From: Streptomyces olivochromogenes
GTDB taxonomy: Bacteria > Actinomycetota > Actinomycetes > Streptomycetales > Streptomycetaceae
Assembly (NCBI RefSeq): GCF_001514115.1
Contig: NZ_KQ948452.1
Location: forward strand, 660,460-724,459
Length of the DNA: 64,000 nucleotides
Direction: 5' to 3'
Shown here: positions 30,774-39,206 of the stretch, in pieces
Layout: each line of letters opens with the position of its first letter
How positions within the stretch are numbered: the stretch's first letter is position 1
Program-made: the position numbers and the translations under genes
Notes under the pieces: generated by a model
Told to the model about the DNA's origin: nothing
Databases searched by the model: none
What the model saw: the letters and a program-made list of their open reading frames with translations, nothing else

Positions 30774-30818
30774 AAGAGCTCAAGGGCCGAAGAGGCCAAG
30801 AGCTCAAGGGCTGAAGAG
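30774..30818 (+). repeat. Imperfect 21-bp direct repeat
   Basis: AAGAGCTCAAGGGCCGAAGAG (30774-30794) recurs with one change at 30798-30818, just before the TIGR03086 gene. It overlaps the region where that gene's ribosome-binding site lies. Confidence 0.85.
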
Positions 30819-30832
30819 CTGGGGAGCAGTGG

Positions 30833-31432
30833 ATGACGGACGACCGGACTTTCGACACCTTCGACCTCGGGCCGCAGGCCCTGATCGTGGCGCGCCTCGC
30901 GGCGGAGATGACGCAGGAGCAGCTCGACCGGGCCACGCCCTGTCCCGGGCTCGCAGTGCACCACATGCTCGGGCATCTGGGCGGACTGGCCGTCGCCTTC
31001 CGCGACGCCGGGCGCAAGGACCTGGGCGTCACGACCGACACCAACCCCGCTTCCGTGGTGCCGGACATCGGGCCCGACTGGCGCGAGACCCTGCCGAAGG
31101 CGCTCGACGAACTCGCCGAGGCGTGGCGCGACCCGGCCGCCTGGACCGGTGAGACCCGTGCGGGCGGGGTGACGCTGCCGGGCGCGGTCGCCGGGGCCGT
31201 GGCCGCCGACGAACTGGTCGTGCACGGCTGGGACCTGGCCCGGGCCAGCGGCCAGGAGTACGAGCCCGACGAGGTCGCGCTGCGGGCGGCGTACGGCTTC
31301 CTCGCCGCCGCGGCCGAGAACTCCGGTCCGGGCGAGGGCGTGTTCGGCCCCGTGGTGCCGGTGCCCGACGACGCGCCCCTCCTCGACCGCGTGATCGGCC
31401 TCAGCGGCCGCGACCCCGGCTGGAAGCCGTAG
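30833..31432 (+). CDS. TIGR03086-family metal-binding protein (DinB / mycothiol-dependent enzyme superfamily)
   Basis: A 199-residue four-helix-bundle protein. The predicted metal ligands are the histidines in HHMLGHLGGLAVAF (about residues 43-48) and DELVVHGWDLARA (about 133). These proteins belong to the superfamily of mycothiol-dependent maleylpyruvate isomerases and S-transferases, which in actinomycetes handle electrophiles. ATG 30833 follows GGGGAGCAGTGG. It is monocistronic and divergent from the MFS gene. The substrate is unknown. Confidence 0.82.
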   Translation: MTDDRTFDTFDLGPQALIVARLAAEMTQEQLDRATPCPGLAVHHMLGHLGGLAVAFRDAGRKDLGVTTDTNPASVVPDIGPDWRETLPKALDELAEAWRDPAAWTGETRAGGVTLPGAVAGAVAADELVVHGWDLARASGQEYEPDEVALRAAYGFLAAAAENSGPGEGVFGPVVPVPDDAPLLDRVIGLSGRDPGWKP

Positions 31433-31620
31433 CCCGGCCGAGTTGCAGAAGCATACGGACGTCGGAAGGGCTGTGTGTGATCTGATCGGGCGCGACGTAG
31501 AGGTTTTCGGCCCACGTGCCGAGTGTTCACGGGGCGCAGCATCGCGAAGGCGAACACCGTGCAGGGACCGTCCGGCGGCCCGGACCTCCTTGGTCACTGC
31601 AACTTCTTTTGTCTGAAGCG

Positions 31621-31680
31621 TTGACGAAACACGGCTGCGCTCCTACCTTCAACGCGTCGTACTTCGTACGTCATATATGA
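31621..31680 (+). promoter_or_regulatory. Promoter and palindromic operator of the GntR-headed sugar-acid operon
   Basis: TTGACG (31621-31626) and TACCTT (31644-31649) are separated by exactly 17 bases. Downstream lie two palindromes: CGTAC-TTC-GTACG (31658-31670) and TCATATATGA (31671-31680), AT-rich in an otherwise GC-rich region. They are likely binding sites for the GntR regulator starting at 31722. The preceding 31433-31620 stretch shows no gene. Confidence 0.68.
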
Positions 31681-31721
31681 GACGCGATACACGAGATCAG
31701 ATACAGATCCGAGAGGCGCGC

Positions 31722-32378
31722 ATGACCTCTGTGCCCATTCCGATCCCGTCCCGCACGCAATTCGTGCTGGAGGGGATCAAACACCGCATCCTCACCGGGC
31801 AGTTGACCCCGGGACAGGCCCTGGTCGAGACCGAGCTCGCCGCGCAGTTCGGGGTGTCGAAGACGCCCGTGCGCGAGGCGCTCAAGACCCTGGCCGGTAC
31901 CGGACTCGTCGTGATGAACCAGTACAAGGGCGTCACGGTGCGCATGGTGGACGCGGACATGGCGCGCGAGGTGTACGACGTGCGGCTGCTGCTGGAGCCG
32001 GAGGCGCTGCGGCGGACCGTACGGCGCCAGGCGTCGCTCGACGCCGCACGTGACGCGCTGACCCGCGCCGACGACGCCTCCGACACCGCCGAACGCTCAC
32101 TCTCCAACCGGGAGTTCCACCGCGCCCTGTACGTCTCCTGCGGGAACCCGCTGCTCGGCCGGATGCTCGACGAAGTGCGTGACCAGGCCGCTCTCGTGTC
32201 GGCGGTCGCCTGGGCCGCCGACCCGTCCTGGGAGCGCGAGGCCGGCGAGCACCGGGAGATCCTGTGCCTCGCCCTGGACGGTGACGCCGACGGCGCGGCC
32301 CGCGCGCTGCACGCCCACATCGAGTCGTTCGTGCGACGGGCCTTCCCCGAGACCCAGGAAGAGGTTGGACAGGAATGA
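31722..32378 (+). CDS. GntR-family (FCD) regulator of the sugar-acid operon
   Basis: A 218-residue FadR-type regulator. The winged helix is at about 10-75 (FVLEGIKHRILTGQLTPGQAL, FGVSKTPVREALKTLAGTGLV) and the FCD helical domain follows with SNREFHRALYVSCGNPLL. ATG 31722 has GAGAGG upstream; a frame extending to 31677 would cover the palindromes. The stop overlaps the next start by four bases, making it the first gene of a long operon for sugar-acid and oligosaccharide use. A sugar acid such as a 2-keto-3-deoxy acid is a plausible ligand. Confidence 0.85.
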   Translation: MTSVPIPIPSRTQFVLEGIKHRILTGQLTPGQALVETELAAQFGVSKTPVREALKTLAGTGLVVMNQYKGVTVRMVDADMAREVYDVRLLLEPEALRRTVRRQASLDAARDALTRADDASDTAERSLSNREFHRALYVSCGNPLLGRMLDEVRDQAALVSAVAWAADPSWEREAGEHREILCLALDGDADGAARALHAHIESFVRRAFPETQEEVGQE

Positions 32379-33283
32379 CAGCGACGTACGAGACCCAGCG
32401 GGCGGCGCTCGCCGAGGTCGTGGCGATCCCCGTGACCCCCTTCACGGAGGACGGGACGATCGACGGCGACACCCACCGGGCCCTGCTGCGTCGGCTGCTC
32501 GACGGCGGCATCCGCACCCTCACGCCGAACGGCAACACCGGTGAGTTCTACGCCCTGACCCCCGAGGAGCGGAACCTCGTCACCGAGTTGACGATCGACG
32601 AGGCCGGCGACCGCGCCGCCGTCCTGGTCGGCGTCGGACACGACATGCCGACCGCCGTCGCCTCCGCCCGGCACGCCCGGGAGCTCGGGGCGCAGATGGT
32701 GATGGTCCATCAGCCCGTGCACCCCTACGTCTCGGAGGGCGGCTGGGTCGACTACCACCGGGCCATCGCCGAGGCCGTGCCGGAGCTGGGCGTCGTGCCC
32801 TACATCCGCAACCCGGTGCTGCCCGGCGCCCGGCTCGCCGACCTCGCCGACATCTGCCCGAACGTGATCGGTGTGAAGTACGCCGTCCCGGACGCGGCCC
32901 GCTTCGCCGCCTTCGCCCGGGACGCGGGGCTCGACCGGTTCGTGTGGGTCGCGGGCCTCGCCGAACCGTACGCCCCGTCCTACTTCTCGGCCGGTGCCAC
33001 GGGCTTCACCTCGGGCCTCGTGAACGTCGCCCCGGCCGTCTCCCTGAACATGATCGAAGCCCTTCGAGCCGGTGACTACCCGGCCGCCATGAAGGTCTGG
33101 GAGCAGATCCGCCGCTTCGAGGAGCTGCGCGCGGCGAACACCTCCGCCAACAACGTCACCGTGGTCAAGGAGGCCCTCGCCTCGCTCGGCCTGTGCCGCC
33201 GCGAGGTCCGCCCGCCGAGCAGGGAACTGCCCGAGTCCGAGCGCGCGGAAGTCGCCGGCATCGCCGCGGGGTGGTCCATATGA
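32375..33283 (+). CDS. DapA-family 2-keto-3-deoxy-acid aldolase/dehydratase
   Basis: A 302-residue class I aldolase-fold enzyme. The substrate loop is TPNGNTGEFYALTPEE, a GEFYALT variant typical of sugar-acid rather than lysine enzymes. Tyr in VVPYIRNPVLPG and Lys in NVIGVKYAVPDA are the catalytic pair. Between a GntR regulator and an IlvD/Edd dehydratase, it probably acts on the 2-keto-3-deoxy acid that the dehydratase makes, either cleaving it to pyruvate plus an aldehyde or dehydrating it to a ketoglutarate semialdehyde. It overlaps both neighbours by four bases. Confidence 0.83.
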   Translation: MTATYETQRAALAEVVAIPVTPFTEDGTIDGDTHRALLRRLLDGGIRTLTPNGNTGEFYALTPEERNLVTELTIDEAGDRAAVLVGVGHDMPTAVASARHARELGAQMVMVHQPVHPYVSEGGWVDYHRAIAEAVPELGVVPYIRNPVLPGARLADLADICPNVIGVKYAVPDAARFAAFARDAGLDRFVWVAGLAEPYAPSYFSAGATGFTSGLVNVAPAVSLNMIEALRAGDYPAAMKVWEQIRRFEELRAANTSANNVTVVKEALASLGLCRREVRPPSRELPESERAEVAGIAAGWSI

Positions 33284-35031
33284 GCCAGGGAAGAAGAGAG
33301 CCGAAGCGCCCCGAGGAGCTCCGGAGCCATCAGTGGTACGGCAGCGGCGTCTCGTCGGGTCTGCGCTCCTTCAGCCACCGGGCCCGCACCCGCCAGCTCG
33401 GCTACCTTCCCGAGGAGCACCTCGGCAAGCCGGTCATCGCGATCCTGAACACCTGGTCCGACATCAACCCCTGTCACGTCCATCTGCGCGACCGCGCGCA
33501 GGCCGTGAAGCGGGGAGTGTGGCAGGCCGGGGGCTTCCCGCTCGAGTTCCCGGTCTCCACCCTCAGCGAGACCTTCCAGAAGCCGACCCCGATGCTCTAC
33601 CGCAACCTGCTGGCGATGGAGACCGAGGAACTGCTGCGCTCGTATCCCGTCGACGGCGCGGTGCTGATGGGCGGCTGCGACAAGTCCACGCCCGCCCTGC
33701 TCATGGGCGCCGCGTCCGTCGACCTGCCGGCCGTCTTCGTGCCCGCCGGGCCCATGCTGCCCGGTCACTGGCGGGGTGAGGTCCTCGGTTCCGGCACCGA
33801 CATGTGGAAGTACTGGGACGACAAGCGCGCCGGACTCATCGGCGACTGCGAGATGACCGAGCTGGAGAGCGGGCTCGCACGGTCCCCGGGACACTGCATG
33901 ACCATGGGTACGGCGTCCACACTGACGGCCGCCGCCGAGGCGCTCGGGGTGACCGTGCCCGGTGCGTCCAGCATCCCCGCCGTCGACTCCGGGCACGACC
34001 GGATGGCGGCCGCGGCGGGCCTCAGGATCGTCGAACTCGTCCGCCAGGACCGCAAGCTGTCCGACATCCTCACCGCGGACGCGTTCGAGGACGCCGTGAC
34101 GACCGTCCTCGGGCTCGGCGGCTCCACCAACGCCGTGATCCATCTGATCGCCATGGCGGGCCGGGCGGGCGTCACCCTCACGCTCGACGACTTCGACCGG
34201 ATCGCGCGGACCGTGCCGGTGCTCGCGAACGTCCGGCCCGGCGGCCAGAAGTACCTCATGGAGGACTTCCACTTCGCCGGCGGTCTGCCCGGGTTCCTGT
34301 CGCGGATCACCGATCTGCTGCACCTGGACCGGCCGACGGTGTCGTACGACAGCCTGCGCGAGCAGCTGGCCGGCGCCCAGGTGCACGACGACGACGTCAT
34401 CCGCACCCGGCACAACCCGGTCGCGGCCGAGGGCGGAGTCGCCGTACTGCGCGGCAACCTCTGCCCCGACGGCGCCGTCATCAAGCACATCGCCGCCGAG
34501 CCGCAGCTGCTCAAGCACACCGGTCCCGCGGTCGTCTTCGACGACTACAGGACCATGCAGCGGACCATCAACGACCCGTCGCTCGGCATCACGGCCGACA
34601 GCGTGCTGGTGCTGCGGGGCTCCGGGCCCAAGGGCGGTCCCGGTATGCCGGAGTACGGCATGCTGCCCATCCCCGACCATCTGCTGAAGCAGGGTGTACG
34701 GGACATGCTGCGGATCTCCGACGCCCGGATGAGCGGCACGAGTTACGGCGCCTGTGTGCTGCACGTGGCGCCCGAGTCGCACATCGGCGGACCGCTCGCC
34801 CTGGTGCGCACCGGGGACACGATCACCCTCGACGTCGAGGCGCGGTCGCTCCAGCTCAACGTGGACGACGAGGAGTTGGAGCGGCGCAGGGCGCAGTGGA
34901 CGGCGCCGCCCGAACGGTACGAGCGCGGGTACGGGGCGCTCTACAACGAGCAGATCACCCAGGCGGACACCGGCTGCGACTTCGCGTTCCTGGCCCGGCC
35001 GGGGAAGGTGCCGGACCCGTACGCGGGCTGA
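33280..35031 (+). CDS. IlvD/Edd-family sugar-acid dehydratase (arabinonate/xylonate type)
   Basis: A 583-residue Fe-S dehydratase. Cluster cysteines lie in NTWSDINPCH, GGCDKST and PGHCMTMGTAS; GDCEMTELE precedes the last. The early segment RSHQWYGSGVSSGLRSFSHRARTRQLG is characteristic of the pentonate/hexonate dehydratase subgroup rather than IlvD of branched-chain synthesis. It removes water from an aldonate to give a 2-keto-3-deoxy acid. ATG 33280 overlaps the previous stop. With GH43 arabinosidases nearby, L-arabinonate is a good candidate, but D-xylonate or another aldonate is possible. Confidence 0.84.
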   Translation: MSQGRREPKRPEELRSHQWYGSGVSSGLRSFSHRARTRQLGYLPEEHLGKPVIAILNTWSDINPCHVHLRDRAQAVKRGVWQAGGFPLEFPVSTLSETFQKPTPMLYRNLLAMETEELLRSYPVDGAVLMGGCDKSTPALLMGAASVDLPAVFVPAGPMLPGHWRGEVLGSGTDMWKYWDDKRAGLIGDCEMTELESGLARSPGHCMTMGTASTLTAAAEALGVTVPGASSIPAVDSGHDRMAAAAGLRIVELVRQDRKLSDILTADAFEDAVTTVLGLGGSTNAVIHLIAMAGRAGVTLTLDDFDRIARTVPVLANVRPGGQKYLMEDFHFAGGLPGFLSRITDLLHLDRPTVSYDSLREQLAGAQVHDDDVIRTRHNPVAAEGGVAVLRGNLCPDGAVIKHIAAEPQLLKHTGPAVVFDDYRTMQRTINDPSLGITADSVLVLRGSGPKGGPGMPEYGMLPIPDHLLKQGVRDMLRISDARMSGTSYGACVLHVAPESHIGGPLALVRTGDTITLDVEARSLQLNVDDEELERRRAQWTAPPERYERGYGALYNEQITQADTGCDFAFLARPGKVPDPYAG

Positions 35032-35128
35032 GCGTGCCCGCGAGGGCCACTCTCCCCCGAGCACCAACGACCGACATCCGGACAGCATCTGATCGACCAT
35101 CTGATCGGCATCTCGAACGGTGGACGGC

Positions 35129-35183
35129 AAGCGCTTCACCCATGTGTACGTAGCAAGCGCTTCCTGCCAGTACGGCAAGCGTT
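35129..35183 (+). promoter_or_regulatory. Three LacI/GalR-type operator copies
   Basis: GCAAGCGCTTC occurs at 35127-35137 and 35153-35163, each with a palindromic AAGCGCTT core, and a shorter GCAAGCGTTCC follows at 35175-35185. They lie in the 182-base gap before the permease genes, the largest gap in the operon, so this is probably a second, internally regulated promoter. No LacI-type gene is in the window. Confidence 0.68.
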
Positions 35184-35213
35184 CCACGGCACCCGCCAGA
35201 ACGGAGAACAGTC

Positions 35214-36149
35214 ATGGCCCAAGCCGCAGTCGTGGCGAAACAGCCCGCGCCACCCCGGCGGCGCCGTGGCTCGGCGACGCCCCGCAGGCTCCCCTATCTG
35301 CTGATCGCCCCGGCGGGTCTGCTGATGCTGGGCTTCATCGCCTACCCGGTCATCAGCGTCTTCTACTACAGCCTGCAGAACTACAACCCCACCAAACCGT
35401 GGCGCAACGGCTTCGCGGGCTTCGACAACTTCACCCACGCCTTCACCAGCGACCCCCAGTTCTGGGACACGCTGACCTTCAGCGCCAAGTGGGTCTTCGT
35501 CGAGGTCGGCCTGCAACTGCTCTTCGGGCTCGCGCTCGCGCTGATCGTCAACCAGACCTTCGTGGGACGGGCCGTCGGCCGTGCGCTGGTCTTCTCGCCC
35601 TGGGCCGTCTCCGGTGTGCTGACCTCCGCGATCTGGGTGCTGCTCTACAACTCCCAGACCGGCATCACCCGTTACCTGGCCGACGCGGGCATCGGCCAGT
35701 ACGGCACCAGCTGGCTGTCGGACACCTCCACCGTCTTCCCGGCGGCCGTGGTCGCCGACCTGTGGCGCGGTGTTCCCTTCTTCGCGATCCTGATCCTCGC
35801 CGACCTCCAGTCCGTCTCCAAGGACCTGTACGAGGCCGCCGAGGTCGACGGCGCCAGCCGCTTCAAGCAGTTCCTGCACATCACGCTGCCGCACCTGAAG
35901 GACGCCATCATCCTGTCCACGCTGCTGCGCGCGGTGTGGGAGTTCAACAACGTCGACCTGCTCTACACGCTGACGGGCGGTGGTCCCGCGGGCGAGACGA
36001 CGACCCTCCCGCTCTACATCGCCAACACCAGCGTCGACGCCCACAACTTCGGCTACGCGTCCGCCCTCACCACGGTCGCGTTCGTGATTCTGCTGTTCTG
36101 TTCGGTCGTCTATCTGCGACTGAGCAAGTTCGGAGGCGGGGACAAGTGA
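35214..36149 (+). CDS. CUT1 ABC importer permease, MalF type
   Basis: A 311-residue six-helix permease. The first helix starts at about residue 25 (PYLLIAPAGLLMLGFIAYPV), and the docking loop is EAAEVDGASRFKQFLHITLP. ACGGAGAA precedes the ATG. It follows three LacI-type operators. With the next permease and the lipoprotein at 40859 it should form an oligosaccharide importer. Confidence 0.88.
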   Translation: MAQAAVVAKQPAPPRRRRGSATPRRLPYLLIAPAGLLMLGFIAYPVISVFYYSLQNYNPTKPWRNGFAGFDNFTHAFTSDPQFWDTLTFSAKWVFVEVGLQLLFGLALALIVNQTFVGRAVGRALVFSPWAVSGVLTSAIWVLLYNSQTGITRYLADAGIGQYGTSWLSDTSTVFPAAVVADLWRGVPFFAILILADLQSVSKDLYEAAEVDGASRFKQFLHITLPHLKDAIILSTLLRAVWEFNNVDLLYTLTGGGPAGETTTLPLYIANTSVDAHNFGYASALTTVAFVILLFCSVVYLRLSKFGGGDK

Positions 36150-37048
36150 TCACCAAGGACGCCACGATCAGCGCCCCCGCGGCGCCCGCCCCGCCCGCCG
36201 AGGAGCCCCGGCAGCGCCCGGGAAACAAGCGCCGCGCCTGGGACGAGGTCCCGCGCTGGCACATCTACCTCCCGCTCTCCCTCTACCTCCTCTTCACCCT
36301 GATCCCCTTCTACTGGATCCTGCTCTTCGCGCTCCGCCCGGCCGGCTCGACCTCGCTCGTGCCGTGGCCCATGACCTTCGACCACTTCGACAAGGTGTGG
36401 AACGACCGCAGCTTCGGGACGTACTTCCAGAACAGCGTGCTCATCGCCGTCGCCACGCTGGTGATGACGACCCTCGTCGCCCTCGCCGGCGGCTACGCCC
36501 TGGCCCGCTTCGACTTCAGGATCAAGCGCGGCTTCATGCTGGCGCTGCTCTGCTCCCAGTTCGTGCCGGGCGCGCTGCTCCTGGTCCCGCTCTTCCAGAT
36601 CTTCGCCAAGCTCCAGATGATCAACTCGCTGGGCAGCGTCATCATCGCCGAGACGGTCTTCCAGCTGCCGCTGTCGATGATCCTCATCAGCGGGTTCATC
36701 AGGAACGTCCCGTACTCGCTCGAAGAGGCCGCCTGGGTCGACGGCTGCGACCGCTTCACCGCCTTCCGGATCGTCGTCCTGCCCCTGCTGCGGCCCGGGC
36801 TGATCGCCGTCGGCTCCTTCGCCTTCGTACACGCCTGGAACCACTTCCTGTTCGCCCTGATGTTCCTCAGCGACCAGAGCAAGCAGACCATCCCCGTCGG
36901 GCTCAACACGCTGATGAGCTCCGACAGCGTCGACCTGGGCGCGCTCGCCGCGGGCGGCATCATCGCGGCCGTCCCCGTCGTCATCGTCTTCGCCTTCATC
37001 CAGAAGTGGCTGATCACCGGGTTCAGCGCAGGGGCGGTGAAGGGATGA
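36146..37048 (+). CDS. CUT1 ABC importer permease, MalG type
   Basis: A 300-residue permease beginning at a GTG overlapping the previous stop. A Pro/Ala-rich cytoplasmic tail (about 40 residues) precedes six helices; the docking loop is EEAAWVDGCDRFTAFRIVVLP. No ATPase is encoded in the operon, as in other Streptomyces CUT1 systems served by MsiK. Confidence 0.88.
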   Translation: MITKDATISAPAAPAPPAEEPRQRPGNKRRAWDEVPRWHIYLPLSLYLLFTLIPFYWILLFALRPAGSTSLVPWPMTFDHFDKVWNDRSFGTYFQNSVLIAVATLVMTTLVALAGGYALARFDFRIKRGFMLALLCSQFVPGALLLVPLFQIFAKLQMINSLGSVIIAETVFQLPLSMILISGFIRNVPYSLEEAAWVDGCDRFTAFRIVVLPLLRPGLIAVGSFAFVHAWNHFLFALMFLSDQSKQTIPVGLNTLMSSDSVDLGALAAGGIIAAVPVVIVFAFIQKWLITGFSAGAVKG

Positions 37049-38355
37049 GCACGCCCGCCGAGGAATTCCCGTCGCGCACGCCCGCCGAGTTGCGCACGCC
37101 CGCCGGGGAACTGCCGCTGCCCGTCGTTCTCGCGGGTGCGCGCGGCCACGGCCGTTGGCACCTGGAGAACATCCGCCGGCTCCAGGACAAGGGACTCGTA
37201 CGGCTGGTGGGCGTCTGCGAGCTGACCCCGCTCGACGCGGAGGAACTGAACGGGCAGACCGTCGAGCAGTCGCCCGACTTCGGCGCCCTCCTCGACTCCA
37301 CCGGCGCCGCGATCGCCGTGATCTGCACGCCCATCCCCACCCACACCGACCTGGCGCTGATCGCCGCGGACAAGGGCGTACACCTGCTCCTGGAGAAGCC
37401 GCCCGCGCCGTCGTACGCGGAGTTCCGCCGGATGGCCGACGGCGTCGCCGCGGCCGGGGTCGTCTGCCAGATCGGCTTCCAGTCGCTCGGCTCGCACGCC
37501 GTGCCCGCGATCCGGAAGCTGATCGCGCAGGGTGTGATCGGCCAGGTGGCCGGCGTCGGCGGGGCGGGCGCCTGGGCACGCGACGAGGCGTACTACCGGC
37601 GGGCACCGTGGGCGGGCAGGCGCCGGCTGAACGGCGTGGACGTGATCGACGGGGCGCTCACCAACCCCCTCGCGCACGCCGTCGCCACCGCCCTCGCGCT
37701 CCACGGGTCCACCCGCGCCGAGGACGTCACCGCGATCGAGACCGAGCTGCTGCACGCCAACGACATCGAGTCGGACGACACGTCCTGCGTACGGATCACC
37801 ACCCCGCGGGGCCGGGTCACCGTCGCCGCCACGCTCTGTGCCGAGCGGCCCGGCGAACCGTACGTCCTGGTGCACGGCGGCAGCGGCCGGATCACCTTCT
37901 GGTACAAGCAGGACCGCGTGCTGGTGCAGCGGTCGGGGCACGGCCCCGAGGAGATCGAGTACGGCCGCACGGACCTGCTGGAGAACCTGGTCGCGCATCT
38001 GACGGAGGGCGCCGAACTGCTGGTCGTGCCGGAGGCGACGGGTGCCTTCATGAAGGTGGTGGAAGCGATCCGGCAGGCGCCGGACCCGCTCGCGCTGCCC
38101 GCCGACGCCTGGGAGCTGCTCCCCGAGGAGAACCGCAGGGTCGTGCCCGGCATCGACGGACTCGTCGCGGCCGCCGCCGACACCCTCGCCCTTTACTCCG
38201 AGCTCGGCGCTCCCTGGGCCCGGCCGCACCAGGCCCCGAACGACGTTCGAAGCGACGTCCCGAACAAGTCCGCGAACAAGTCCGCGAACAAGTCCGCGAA
38301 CCAGGCCGTGAACGAGGCCGCGAACAAGGTGGGAAGCGAGGTGAGCACCCCATGA
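37045..38355 (+). CDS. GFO/IDH/MocA-family oxidoreductase
   Basis: A 436-residue NAD(P)-dependent sugar dehydrogenase. The Rossmann motif is GARGHGRWH at about 31-39, followed by ICTPIPTHTDLA and the signature LLEKPPAP with its catalytic lysine. The C-terminal alpha/beta domain binds the sugar. The last 40 residues are a low-complexity tail with NKSANKSANKSAN, encoded by three exact 12-base repeats (38263-38298). It overlaps its neighbours by four bases. It probably oxidises the imported sugar or a derivative; the product could feed the IlvD/Edd dehydratase. Confidence 0.82.
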   Translation: MSTPAEEFPSRTPAELRTPAGELPLPVVLAGARGHGRWHLENIRRLQDKGLVRLVGVCELTPLDAEELNGQTVEQSPDFGALLDSTGAAIAVICTPIPTHTDLALIAADKGVHLLLEKPPAPSYAEFRRMADGVAAAGVVCQIGFQSLGSHAVPAIRKLIAQGVIGQVAGVGGAGAWARDEAYYRRAPWAGRRRLNGVDVIDGALTNPLAHAVATALALHGSTRAEDVTAIETELLHANDIESDDTSCVRITTPRGRVTVAATLCAERPGEPYVLVHGGSGRITFWYKQDRVLVQRSGHGPEEIEYGRTDLLENLVAHLTEGAELLVVPEATGAFMKVVEAIRQAPDPLALPADAWELLPEENRRVVPGIDGLVAAAADTLALYSELGAPWARPHQAPNDVRSDVPNKSANKSANKSANQAVNEAANKVGSEVSTP

Positions 38356-39206
38356 ACCACGCGCAGAGCACCGACTCGCTCGTCCTGCGGGTCGCGGGCC
38401 GCCCGGTCGGCCGATACGTCACCCGGCCCGAACTCGCGCCCCGCTTCTCGCCGCGCCCCTACCTCCACCCGGTCACCACCCTGGCCGGCACGGCTGTCAC
38501 CGAGCTCAGCCCCGTCGACCACACCCACCACCTCGGCGTCGGTGTCGCCGTTCCCGACGTCGAGGGGCACAACTTCTGGGGCGGCCGCACCTACGTACGC
38601 GACCAGGGACCCACCGAGCTGGCCAACCACGGCGCCCAGCGGCACGCCGGATTCCAGCTGCGCGACCCCGACGGCTTCGTGGAGGAGCTGCGCTGGGTGG
38701 CCGCGGGCGGCGAGCTGCTGCGCGAGCGCCGCACGGTCGCCGTCACCGAACTCACGGACTCCGCCTGGGCGTTGGACTTCACCTTCTCCCTCACCAACAC
38801 GACCACGCACTCCCTCTCGATCGGCAGCCCGGCCACCAACGGGCGGCCCGGAGCGGCCTACGGCGGCTTCTTCTGGCGGGCCCGCAAGGAAGCGCAGGCG
38901 CCGCGCGTCTTCACCGCCGACACCGAGGGCGAGGAGGCGGTCCACGGGGCCCCCGCCGACTGGCTCGCCCTCGTGGGTGCGGGCTGGACCCTCGTCTTCG
39001 CCGGGGCCACCGGCACGACCCGCCGCGACCCGTGGTTCGTGCGCACCGCCGAGTACCCGGGCGTCGGCTCCTCCCTCGCGCACACCGAACGGCTGCCGAT
39101 CCCGCCCGCGGAGACGGTCGTTCGCCGACTCGTCACCGTCGTCGCGGACGGCACCCTCGGCAGAAGCGAGGCCGCGGCGCTGGTACGGAAGGCGGTGAGC
39201 CCCTGA
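38352..39206 (+). CDS. PmoA-like (DUF6807) protein
   Basis: A 284-residue protein of the methane-oxygenase-PmoA-like family, a beta-sandwich often coded beside sugar oxidoreductases. Segments include PYLHPVTTLAGTAVTE, VDHTHHLGVGVAVPDV and GHNFWGGRTYV; the HTHHLG and GHNFWGG histidines suggest metal or sugar binding. The function is not established; the fixed pairing with GFO/IDH/MocA enzymes suggests a role with the same sugar. It overlaps the previous gene by four bases and the next by one. Confidence 0.78.
   Translation: MNHAQSTDSLVLRVAGRPVGRYVTRPELAPRFSPRPYLHPVTTLAGTAVTELSPVDHTHHLGVGVAVPDVEGHNFWGGRTYVRDQGPTELANHGAQRHAGFQLRDPDGFVEELRWVAAGGELLRERRTVAVTELTDSAWALDFTFSLTNTTTHSLSIGSPATNGRPGAAYGGFFWRARKEAQAPRVFTADTEGEEAVHGAPADWLALVGAGWTLVFAGATGTTRRDPWFVRTAEYPGVGSSLAHTERLPIPPAETVVRRLVTVVADGTLGRSEAAALVRKAVSP

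Noticed and set aside
38263..38298. Possible binding array from three 12-base repeats
   Set aside because: The repeats are in frame and encode a low-complexity NKSA tail of the oxidoreductase, so a coding explanation suffices.
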